DNA of 5,401 bases, from the NCBI GenBank assembly GCA_022704585.1, contig JAKJGD010000176.1, forward strand, positions 1-5,401, given 5' to 3'. Source of the stretch: Spirochaetota bacterium. Lineage in GTDB: Bacteria > Spirochaetota > UBA4802 > UBA5550. Numbering within the stretch: the stretch's first letter is position 1; the number at the start of each line of letters is the position of its first letter. Of this stretch, positions 1 to 5,401 are shown one piece after another. A program made the position numbers and the translations under genes. Below the pieces are notes generated by a model. It saw only the letters and a program-made list of their open reading frames with translations. It made no database searches and was not told the DNA's origin.

Positions 1-1
1 C

Positions 2-460
2 ATGGCAGAGGCCGAGGAGGACGAGATCCAGATCAATCCGGACGAGCTGCGTATCGACGTGTACCGCTCGTCGGGTCACGGCGGCCAGTCGGTGAACACG
101 ACCGACTCGGCCGTACGCATTACCCACCTCCCCTCGGGCATGGTGGTGACCTGCCAGGACGAGAAGTCGCAGCTCAAGAACAAGAACAAGGCGCTCCGGG
201 TACTGCGTGCCCGGCTCCTGGAAAAGGTCAACAGCGAGCGGATGGAGCGCGAGGCGGCCCTGCGCAAGTCGATGGTGGGGTCGGGCGACCGGAGCGAGCG
301 AATCAGGACGTACAACTTTCCACAGTCGCGCGTAACGGACCACCGGATCGGGCTTACCCTGTATTCCCTTGAAAAAGTACTCGAGGGGGAGCTGGACGCG
401 GTCATTGAGCCCCTCAAGAAGCATGAGATAGAAGAGCAGCTGAGTAAAATTGACTTATAG
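2..460 (+). CDS. prfA: Peptide chain release factor 1 (RF1), C-terminal part; 5' end outside window
   Basis: RF1 recognises UAA and UAG in the ribosomal A site and triggers hydrolysis of peptidyl-tRNA. The 152 visible residues hold the catalytic GGQ loop ([21 protein letters not shown] codons at 80-88), which reaches the peptidyl-transferase centre. The following segment ([15 protein letters not shown]) is typical of class I release factors. The tail motif [23 protein letters not shown], then a GLTLY segment, is RF1-type; RF2 differs here. In full-length RF1 of about 360 residues the GGQ lies near residue 233, so roughly 200 N-terminal residues, including the stop-codon-reading PxT region, are upstream of the window. 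The ATG at position 2 is therefore an internal methionine, not the start. The gene ends with TAG at 458-460, just before prmC, whose product modifies this GGQ glutamine. Identification is from family motifs. Confidence 0.97.
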   Translation: MAEAEEDEIQINPDELRIDVYRSSGHGGQSVNTTDSAVRITHLPSGMVVTCQDEKSQLKNKNKALRVLRARLLEKVNSERMEREAALRKSMVGSGDRSERIRTYNFPQSRVTDHRIGLTLYSLEKVLEGELDAVIEPLKKHEIEEQLSKIDL

Positions 461-464
461 CGGC

Positions 465-470
465 GAGGTG
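465..470 (+). promoter_or_regulatory. Shine-Dalgarno sequence deciding the prmC start
   Basis: GAGGTG matches the anti-Shine-Dalgarno consensus and sits six bases before a GTG codon at 477. The alternative in-frame starts, TTG at 450 and GTG at 468, have no comparable upstream site; the GTG at 468 lies inside this motif. The 477 start also gives an N-terminus and length matching known PrmC proteins. Confidence 0.6.
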
Positions 471-476
471 CGGCCC

Positions 477-1307
477 GTGCGCGTTTCCCAGGTCCTTGCG
501 GACCTATCGGACCGGATGAATGAGACCGGCATACCGAGCGCCGTCCTTGATACGGAGCTCCTGGTCGCCCATGCCCTGTGCACGGACCGTCACCGGTTGC
601 GCGTCGGGGGCGACCGCGAGTTGACGCCTGAGGAAGAGCGGCTGATCGGGAGACTGGCGAAGAGGCGCCTCCAGTTCGAGCCCGTCGCCTACATCCTGGG
701 AAGCAAGGAGTTTTATTCTCTCGATTTTACCGTCAACCGGAACGTGCTGATCCCCCGTCCGGAGACCGAGCTCCTGGTCGACATGGCCGTGTACTACGCC
801 CGGCTCAACTCGTCCGTGGCCGATATCGGCACCGGGTCCGGCGCCATCGCCGTAGCGCTGAAGCACGAGCGCCCCGATCTGGACGTGCACGCGACGGACA
901 TATCTGCGAAGGCACTCGCCGTGGCGCGGAAAAACGCGACCCGGCTCCTGGGAAAGAACAGGATCAGGTTTCACCGGGGAAGCCTCTTCGAGCCGCTCAG
1001 CGGGCTTCGCTTCCAGGTGATCGCGGTGAACCCTCCTTACGTGGACCGGAAAACCGCGGGATCGCTCCAGCCGGACCTCCGGTACGAGCCCGAGTCGGCG
1101 CTCTTTGCCGGCCGCGGCGGACGCGAGGTGGTGGAGCGCGTCATACAAAAATCGGGCCGGTTCCTGTCGGACGGCGGCGTTCTCATCATGGAGATCGGTG
1201 ATGACATGAAAGAGTTCGTGAAAAAAACAGGCACCGCAAGCGGATTTTCCGTCTCGGTGCTGAACGACTATTCGGGCCTGCCCCGGGTGGCGGTTATGAA
1301 AATGTAA
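477..1307 (+). CDS. prmC: Release factor glutamine methyltransferase PrmC (HemK)
   Basis: PrmC uses S-adenosylmethionine to N5-methylate the glutamine of the GGQ motif in RF1 and RF2, which is needed for efficient termination. From GTG 477 the protein is 276 residues, almost the length of E. coli PrmC. The N-terminal helical substrate-binding domain (about 1-85) contains LDTELLVAHAL. It is followed by the family signature LIPRPETELLVD (about 91-102), the SAM-binding motif I ADIGTGSGAIAVAL (about 115-128), an acidic motif II (ATDIS, about 139-143), and the substrate-glutamine-binding NPPY at 185-188. All key elements are intact. It follows prfA by 16 bases, or overlaps it by 11 if a TTG at 450 is used, so it is probably translated with it. 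GTG 477 was chosen for its Shine-Dalgarno match; TTG 450 (285 residues) and GTG 468 remain possible. The adjacency of enzyme and substrate genes is a common bacterial arrangement. Confidence 0.95.
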   Translation: MRVSQVLADLSDRMNETGIPSAVLDTELLVAHALCTDRHRLRVGGDRELTPEEERLIGRLAKRRLQFEPVAYILGSKEFYSLDFTVNRNVLIPRPETELLVDMAVYYARLNSSVADIGTGSGAIAVALKHERPDLDVHATDISAKALAVARKNATRLLGKNRIRFHRGSLFEPLSGLRFQVIAVNPPYVDRKTAGSLQPDLRYEPESALFAGRGGREVVERVIQKSGRFLSDGGVLIMEIGDDMKEFVKKTGTASGFSVSVLNDYSGLPRVAVMKM

Positions 1308-1321
1308 GGCGGCGGTAGACC

Positions 1322-2674
1322 ATGGCTGTCACACCGATCGTAACGAACCAGCTGAAGAAGATCACGACGTTTGTATATATCCTGATCCTTCTTTTCATCA
1401 TCAACGTCATATCGGTCCTCAGGATCAAGTGGGACGTTATCCCCATCATCGTGAACGTCTACCTCTACGTGTTCTCGTTTTACCTGATATTCAACTACTC
1501 CCTCGTTGAAATTCCGCCCCTCAGGCAGGAATACCGGAGCGTCCATCCCCGGCTCGGCACATTCATACTCTTCATCAAGACGCGGGTGGTCCCCTTTGTC
1601 ATAATCTATTCCACGACCGTAATCTATACCCTGATAAACTACCTGGACAAGGAGCACTGGCCCTGGAGCCCCATCCTGGAGCTGCTCGACGGGCGGTTCT
1701 CAAACATGGTGTTCTATTCGCTCATCCTGCTCATAATCCTGAAATTCAGCAGGCGGCCAAAGATCACCCTCCTCCTGTTCGTCGCTGCTGCGGCGCTCTA
1801 TTTCCTCATTTACCAGCTGGTGTTCCTGTTCTCGCCCAGCGGTTCCATCATGTCGGGATTGAAGTTCTTCCAGATAACGCTCCTGCTCGTCATGATCATT
1901 TTCGAGTTCGTATCAGAGCGTTTCGTCTTCGACCGGAAAAAGGTCCTGAAATCAATAGGCACCGGCGCCATCATGGGGCTTCTCATGTACATGTCGTTCG
2001 CCGGCACGCTGATCTGGATTTACAAGTTCGAGCCGTACGCATCATTCCAGCAGGCCCGGGCCGGACAGATACTGATGCGCATGGGGTATTCCTTCCCTCT
2101 CAATAACTTCAAGTCGATCGTCACGGAAACCTCGGACCCCTATCTTCTCTACGACCTGATCTACTATTCCCGGGCCTATCACCGGCCTATCAATATTTCG
2201 CCGGCGGAATGGGAGAACCTCATACTCTCGGGCTCGATGGAGGTCGCGAATATAATCTCCTTCTACCTGCAGACCCTCAATATCACGGTATCCTACCCCC
2301 AGATCATGTCATACGCGGAGCGGCGCTCGATCGATTCGGGGGAGATACTGGTGAACGGCACCTTCTACATCAGGTATTCGTCCCGGTATTGCGAGGAAAA
2401 CATCCAGGACATGATCGAACGCTACGGCAGGGGCAACCGGTATTTCAAGGTATGGCTCATACGCGTCACGGCCGAATCCAAATGCCTTTCCTCAATACCG
2501 TTTCTCATAAGCCTGCTGACGGATATCGATCCCATGCTCTCGCAGGAGGCCTACAACTCTCTCTCCAAGATATGCGACATGGATCCGGCGAAGGCCCCGG
2601 ACACCCGCATCAACTCCCCGTCCGTGATCATGAAGTTCAACGAATTTTATCTGCGCTCACGCACAAAGCCCTGA
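1322..2674 (+). CDS. Unrecognised polytopic membrane protein with a HEAT-like C-terminal domain
   Basis: I do not recognise this 450-residue protein. Hydrophobic stretches suggest about seven transmembrane helices, near residues 15-33, 39-58, 80-106, 128-141, 148-170, 180-197 and 211-234. Basic residues between helices (KFSRRPK at 141-147, DRKKVLK at 204-210) probably face the cytoplasm. Residues 235-450 look soluble. Within them, 374-418 reads like a HEAT-type helical repeat (SIPFLISLLTDIDPMLSQEA at 391-410), and 270-330 is also mainly helical in character. There is no signal peptidase site and no visible catalytic motif. The start is the ATG 14 bases after prmC, with only a weak GGCGG ribosome site, so the gene is probably the third member of a prfA-prmC operon. 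Its stop codon lies inside the 3' end of the convergent nth gene. A scaffold or transport role would be guesswork. Confidence is for a real gene; the function is unknown. Confidence 0.88.
   Translation: MAVTPIVTNQLKKITTFVYILILLFIINVISVLRIKWDVIPIIVNVYLYVFSFYLIFNYSLVEIPPLRQEYRSVHPRLGTFILFIKTRVVPFVIIYSTTVIYTLINYLDKEHWPWSPILELLDGRFSNMVFYSLILLIILKFSRRPKITLLLFVAAAALYFLIYQLVFLFSPSGSIMSGLKFFQITLLLVMIIFEFVSERFVFDRKKVLKSIGTGAIMGLLMYMSFAGTLIWIYKFEPYASFQQARAGQILMRMGYSFPLNNFKSIVTETSDPYLLYDLIYYSRAYHRPINISPAEWENLILSGSMEVANIISFYLQTLNITVSYPQIMSYAERRSIDSGEILVNGTFYIRYSSRYCEENIQDMIERYGRGNRYFKVWLIRVTAESKCLSSIPFLISLLTDIDPMLSQEAYNSLSKICDMDPAKAPDTRINSPSVIMKFNEFYLRSRTKP
2637..2674. other. 38-bp overlap of two convergent coding regions
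   Basis: The + strand membrane-protein gene ends with TGA at 2672-2674, while nth on the - strand ends with TGA at 2639-2637. The shared DNA encodes the last residues of both proteins, and the codon for the fourth iron-sulfur ligand of Nth (Cys205, 2663-2661) lies within it. No separate terminator hairpin is visible between the genes. Confidence 0.9.
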
Positions 2675-3275
2675 TCGGGCATTCGCCGCAGAGCGGTTTG
2701 CGGGCCGTGCACAGCGTCCTGCCGTGCCGTATCAGCAAAAGGTGTGATAGTTTCCAGAGGCGCTCGGGGATGAGCGAGGTAAGCGCCCGCTCGACTTCAA
2801 GCGGGTCCCGGGAGCCCGTGTAGGCGAGCCGGCCGGCAATCCGGATGATGTGGGTGTCAACGGCGAGCGCCGGCGTGTCGAAGCCCATCGAGAGGATGAC
2901 GTTCGCGGATTTCCTCCCGATTCCGGGCAGGCGGACCAGCTCCTCGCGGGTCGAGGGGAGACGGCCGTCGTGCTCCGCGGTGACCGTCTGTGCGAGGCCG
3001 ATAATATTCTTCGCCTTCACGTGGTAGAAGCCGGTACTGCGTATGATACTCTCAACGTCAGCCAGGCGCGCCAGGCCCAGGCTTGCGAAATCAGGATACT
3101 TTTTGAACAGCGCGCCGGTCACCCCGTTGACCTGGCGGTCGGTCGTTTGCGCGGAGAGCACGACAGCCACGGCAAGCTGGTACAGGCTGCGGTATTTCAG
3201 GTCAGGCTTCACGTCGGGATAGTGCTTCCTGAGTGCCCGGATGATCTTGTCGGATTTGTCTTTCGTCATTTTCAT
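2637..3275 (-). CDS. nth: Endonuclease III, DNA glycosylase/AP lyase
   Basis: Endonuclease III removes oxidised pyrimidines such as thymine glycol and cuts the resulting abasic site by beta-elimination, starting base excision repair. The 212 residues match the usual length. Visible in order are LSAQTTD (40-46), the helix-hairpin-helix LPGIGRKSANVIL (116-128) with catalytic Lys122, VDTHIIRIAGRL (139-150) with catalytic Asp140, and the C-terminal 4Fe-4S loop with Cys189, 196, 199 and 205 in the canonical C-x6-C-x2-C-x5-C spacing. All key residues are present, so the enzyme should be active. The start at ATG 3275 has no convincing ribosome site; ATG 3269, two codons on, is equally plausible. The gene lies downstream of rdgB on the same strand, 144 bases away across a repeat element, so a shared transcript is possible but not shown. 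Its 3' end overlaps the converging membrane-protein gene. Confidence 0.97.
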   Translation of the reverse strand: MKMTKDKSDKIIRALRKHYPDVKPDLKYRSLYQLAVAVVLSAQTTDRQVNGVTGALFKKYPDFASLGLARLADVESIIRSTGFYHVKAKNIIGLAQTVTAEHDGRLPSTREELVRLPGIGRKSANVILSMGFDTPALAVDTHIIRIAGRLAYTGSRDPLEVERALTSLIPERLWKLSHLLLIRHGRTLCTARKPLCGECPIRALCVSADKIR

Positions 3276-3305
3276 AGTATACGCAGGCTGTGTTATGGAT
3301 TCTCT

Positions 3306-3419
3306 TTGTCATCGCGAGCGCAGCGCCCTTCGACTTCGCTCAGGGCCACCCGGTTGCCGAGCGGAGTCGAGGCATGCTTCGTCGCCCGCATGAATAATGA
3401 GGGCTCATCGCAATGACAA
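3306..3419. repeat. Intergenic nested inverted-repeat (REP/MITE-like) element
   Basis: This 114-bp stretch fills most of the rdgB-nth gap. Its ends form an imperfect terminal inverted repeat: TTGTCATCGCGA at 3306-3317 against the reverse complement of 3408-3419, TTGTCATTGCGA, with 11 of 12 bases matching. A second, stronger inverted repeat lies inside it. There is no coding capacity I would defend. The terminal and inner motifs resemble dispersed elements I recall from many bacterial genomes, but I have not searched for copies. The right end abuts the rdgB stop codon exactly. No clear target-site duplication is seen. Confidence 0.65.
3327..3372. repeat. Inner hairpin of the intergenic repeat
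   Basis: The left arm CCTTCGACTTCGCTCAGG (3327-3344) pairs with the right arm CCGAGCGGAGTCGAGG (3357-3372) around a 12-base loop. The reverse complement of the right arm, CCTCGACTCCGCTCGG, differs by one substitution and two single-base gaps. In RNA it would fold into a stable stem. It has no U-run, so it is not a standard intrinsic terminator, but it could affect transcript stability between rdgB and nth. Confidence 0.7.
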
Positions 3420-4034
3420 TTATGCTTTCAGATCGCCGTTGTGCTCCATCCGCATCAACAGGTCCCGCGCTTTTTCCAGCGCCTTTGCCCTGTGGCTGAT
3501 GCGGTTTTTTTCTTCAAGCGGCAGCTCCGCCATGGTCATCCCCCGGCCGGGCAGGAAGAATATGGGATCGTATCCGAAGCCGCGGGTCCCTTTTATCTCT
3601 TCGGCTATGACGCCGCCGCACTCGCCTTCGGTGAAAACGCACCTGCCGTCGGGGCCGCAGATGGCGATAACGCACACGAACCGCGCGGCCCGTTGCGCCG
3701 GCGGCACGCCCCGCATCTCGTCGAGCACCGTGCGGTTGCGGTCCTCGTCGGTGGCCGACTCGCCGGCATAACGGGCCGAATACACGCCCGGGCGGCCGTC
3801 GAGGGCATCGATCACAAGGCCGGAATCGTCCGCCATCGAAAGGTGCCCCGTGAACGCGGCGATCCCGCGGGCCTTCTTTTCCGCGTTGTCGCGGAAGGTC
3901 TCCCCGTCCTCGACGATCTCCGGCGGGTCAGGGTACCTGCCGAGCGGAACGAGCTCGAGCCCCGGCACGTCCTCGAACTTGTCCTGGATTTCTATAATCT
4001 TGTTCCTGTTGTTCGTCGCTATGACCAGTTTCAT
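3420..4034 (-). CDS. rdgB: XTP/dITP pyrophosphatase (RdgB/HAM1 family)
   Basis: RdgB hydrolyses dITP, ITP and XTP to the monophosphate and pyrophosphate, keeping deaminated purines out of DNA and RNA. From ATG 4034 the protein has 204 residues, close to the E. coli enzyme (197). The family motifs are all present: the N-terminal KLVIATNNRNKIIEI with the ATxNxxK core, ETFRDNAEKKA (45-55), MADDSGLVIDALDGRPGVYS (67-86) with the catalytic Asp69-Asp70 pair, GTRGFGYDPIFFLP (149-162), and the base-recognising ISHRAKAL (179-186). The reading frame continues upstream to 4208, but those 58 residues match nothing known in the family and overlap the divergent sensor gene, so MKLVIATNN is taken as the start. 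No strong ribosome site precedes it. The gene is upstream of nth on the same strand, and its TAA touches the intergenic repeat. Confidence 0.96.
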   Translation of the reverse strand: MKLVIATNNRNKIIEIQDKFEDVPGLELVPLGRYPDPPEIVEDGETFRDNAEKKARGIAAFTGHLSMADDSGLVIDALDGRPGVYSARYAGESATDEDRNRTVLDEMRGVPPAQRAARFVCVIAICGPDGRCVFTEGECGGVIAEEIKGTRGFGYDPIFFLPGRGMTMAELPLEEKNRISHRAKALEKARDLLMRMEHNGDLKA

Positions 4035-4195
4035 GATGTGCGATAACCAGTGGTTTAACGGTATTCTCTGCCGGTGCCCGGGTCCTGGATCCCGGGCCGC
4101 CGGCATGATGAAAATCGCCATTTTTTCTATCTTAATGATAAAAACAGATTGAAATACCGGCTGAAATTTATCAAATATTATTTGAGCGACCGGAC
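4035..4195. promoter_or_regulatory. Divergent intergenic region between rdgB and the sensor gene
   Basis: This 161-bp gap should contain the promoters for rdgB (-) and the sensor gene (+). The part from about 4110 to 4186 is clearly richer in A and T than the surroundings. On the + strand, TTGAAA at 4149-4154 could be a -35 element, followed after 17 bases by a poor -10, CAAATA (4172-4177). On the - strand I found no convincing pair. The region's role is inferred from gene layout; the individual promoter elements are weak. Confidence 0.4.
4071..4103. repeat. GC-rich inverted repeat in the presumed rdgB leader
   Basis: GCCCGGG (4076-4082) and CCCGGGC (4091-4097) form a perfect 7-bp stem around the 8-base loop TCCTGGAT. 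Flanking CCGG at 4071-4074 and 4100-4103 can extend it with an internal mismatch. It lies 37 bases upstream of the rdgB start, so it would be in the leader RNA if transcription starts further upstream. It lacks a U-run. A role as operator or leader structure is inference only. Confidence 0.45.
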
Positions 4196-5401
4196 ATGAA
4201 ACTATCAATAATTGAAATGATATTCCTCCTCAGCTTCGACATCTCGATGGCCGCCATACTCTTTTATCTATATTTACAGTACCACATTGTGCACAGCAAG
4301 ATGGTCTACATACTCCTTGGCGTCATTATCCTCATGATCATTCTGCGCGCCGTGACGTTCGCCCTGAGCAACTGGTTCATATACCGGCGCAGGATAAAAA
4401 CCATCAAGAGGGTGGTCGCGGACTTCAAGAAGGGCAAGTTCACACAAACCGGCAGGGAGATACGGGTCGATAACGAGCTCGATGAAATACTCAAGGAGCT
4501 GATGATCGCCGGGCGGCACCTGGACAGCATCATGACGGCGCAGAAGAAGGAGATCGATAATTTCAACGAGCTGTACAACAGTATCATTTTTTCGATCAGC
4601 GCATATTTTATTGTTCTGGGGGAGGACGACAAGGTCCTGTTCGCGAATGACGGGTTTTACAAGAAGTTCCAGTTCGAGCGCGAAGAGATCTACAACAAGA
4701 GGATCGAGGACATCTTTTATTTCGTCAATGCGCGGCTCAAGGGCGGGATTGCCGAGGTGCGGGCGGGGGGAAAGACGGTCGTGCTTGAGAAGACCCACCT
4801 CCTGACCCTCAACAAGGTCTCCATCATAGCCGATATCAAGATATCGAACATCATCGTCAAGGACGCCAACCAGGTTATCGTCGTCATCGACGACATGACC
4901 AAGAAGCTCCGTAACGATTACCAGATATCGCTCATGAGCCAGATCTCCGAGTCGATCAGGAAGGACGATGAGATCGAGCGGGTCCTGTTCACCATACTGA
5001 CCGGCGTCACCTCGGGCACGGGGCTCGGCTTCAACCGTGCCATGCTGTTCCTTGTTGAGGACGGGCGCCTGGTGGGGAAAATGGCCGTGGGGCCGGATTC
5101 TTTCGAGGAGGCAATCGAGATATGGACCGCCGCGTCCTCCGTCCCGGAAGGGGCGGAGCAGGGACCCGGCGCGGCGGTAATGACCGCCGGCATATCGCTG
5201 CTCAACAGGGTCCTGTCCGCCAGCTTTCCCGTACGGGACGGGAACATCTTCACGCGCACCCTTGCCGACCGGGAGAGTGTGCATATCACCGATTCCTGGA
5301 ATGACGAGCGGGTTTCACCCGAGGTCCGCGCGCTCATGGACGTGAAGGAGTTCATCATTTCGCCACTGGTCGTGGTGAACAAGGCGATCGGGATCATCGT
5401 G
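4196..5401 (+). CDS. Membrane-anchored sensor protein, HAMP-PAS-GAF, 3' end outside window
   Basis: The frame is open from ATG 4196 to the window edge, giving 402 residues without a stop. Two hydrophobic helices (about 7-28 and 36-60) have almost no extracytoplasmic loop between them. They are followed by basic RRRIKTIKR and a HAMP-like linker (about 63-112) containing DNELDEILKELM. Residues 125-240 look like a PAS domain (SISAYFIVLGEDDKVLFAND at 133-152, ending VIVVIDDMTKKL). From about 250 a GAF domain begins, with TGVTSGTGLGFNRAMLFLVE at 269-288 and GKMAVGP, a pattern common in bacterial sensor kinases and related signalling proteins. The output domain is cut off; a histidine kinase is likely, but a GGDEF or PP2C-type output is also possible. 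The short loop suggests sensing in the membrane or cytoplasm. The upstream ribosome site (GAGCG) is weak. The gene is divergent from rdgB. Any ligand is unknown. Confidence 0.88.
   Translation, partial: MKLSIIEMIFLLSFDISMAAILFYLYLQYHIVHSKMVYILLGVIILMIILRAVTFALSNWFIYRRRIKTIKRVVADFKKGKFTQTGREIRVDNELDEILKELMIAGRHLDSIMTAQKKEIDNFNELYNSIIFSISAYFIVLGEDDKVLFANDGFYKKFQFEREEIYNKRIEDIFYFVNARLKGGIAEVRAGGKTVVLEKTHLLTLNKVSIIADIKISNIIVKDANQVIVVIDDMTKKLRNDYQISLMSQISESIRKDDEIERVLFTILTGVTSGTGLGFNRAMLFLVEDGRLVGKMAVGPDSFEEAIEIWTAASSVPEGAEQGPGAAVMTAGISLLNRVLSASFPVRDGNIFTRTLADRESVHITDSWNDERVSPEVRALMDVKEFIISPLVVVNKAIGIIV

Noticed and set aside
504..1148. - strand open frame of 214 codons
   Set aside because: It lies antisense to prmC, whose motifs are unambiguous, and it has no recognisable domain.
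2209..2823. + strand open frame of 204 codons spanning the convergent junction
   Set aside because: It overlaps the membrane-protein gene out of frame and nth in antisense, and the translation is not protein-like.
3327..3372. Inner hairpin as a rho-independent terminator for rdgB
   Set aside because: No run of U follows the stem on the - strand transcript, and the stem lies within a repeat element that has another explanation.
2850..3416. + strand open frame of 188 codons
   Set aside because: It is antisense to nth and runs on into the intergenic repeat; the tail reflects translated repeat sequence, not a protein.
3293..3424. TTATG on both sides of the repeat as a target-site duplication
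   Set aside because: The left copy (3293-3297) is eight bases from the element edge, whereas the right copy (3420-3424) touches it. A five-base match at unequal distances is expected by chance.
3441..4046. + strand open frame of 201 codons
   Set aside because: It is antisense to almost the whole of rdgB and has no recognisable domain.
4035..4208. N-terminal extension of rdgB by 58 residues in the same frame
   Set aside because: The family begins with the KLVIATNN motif right after ATG 4034. The extension resembles no known domain and would overlap the divergent sensor gene.
4274..5284. Long - strand open frame of 336 codons
   Set aside because: It is antisense to the HAMP-PAS-GAF gene, and its translation is low-complexity in charged residues with no domain. 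It is a by-product of codon bias in the real gene.

Overview
This is a bacterial chromosomal segment with a moderately high GC content (high fifties by eye). It carries ordinary housekeeping genes around one membrane protein I do not recognise, and it ends inside a large signalling gene. There is no rRNA, tRNA, CRISPR array, transposase or phage gene. The taxon cannot be fixed. The style of the GAF-type sensor at the right end and the unrecognised membrane protein would fit a spirochaete or a deltaproteobacterium-like lineage, but that is a weak impression.

Left block, + strand (2-2674): the C-terminal part of prfA (release factor RF1), then prmC (the methyltransferase that modifies the GGQ glutamine of RF1), then a 450-residue protein with about seven membrane helices and a soluble, partly HEAT-like C-terminal domain. 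The genes are separated by 16 and 14 bases, so they probably form one operon. The first two are an enzyme-substrate pair in translation termination; the third has no evident functional link to them.

Middle block, - strand (2637-4034): rdgB (XTP/dITP pyrophosphatase) followed downstream by nth (endonuclease III). Both limit damage from abnormal bases, one in the nucleotide pool and one in DNA. Between them lies a compact nested inverted-repeat element (3306-3419) whose right arm abuts the rdgB stop codon. nth converges on the membrane-protein gene, and the two coding regions overlap by 38 bp with no room for a separate terminator.

Right block, + strand (4196-5401): a divergently transcribed gene, open to the window edge, for a membrane-anchored sensor with two transmembrane helices, a HAMP-like linker, a PAS-like domain and the start of a GAF domain. 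Its output domain is outside the window. The 161-bp gap between rdgB and this gene has a GC-rich hairpin near rdgB and an AT-rich part near the sensor gene, and should hold divergent promoters.

I see no clearly new multi-gene system. The items most worth a second look are the unrecognised membrane protein, the nested repeat, the 38-bp convergent overlap and the truncated sensor.
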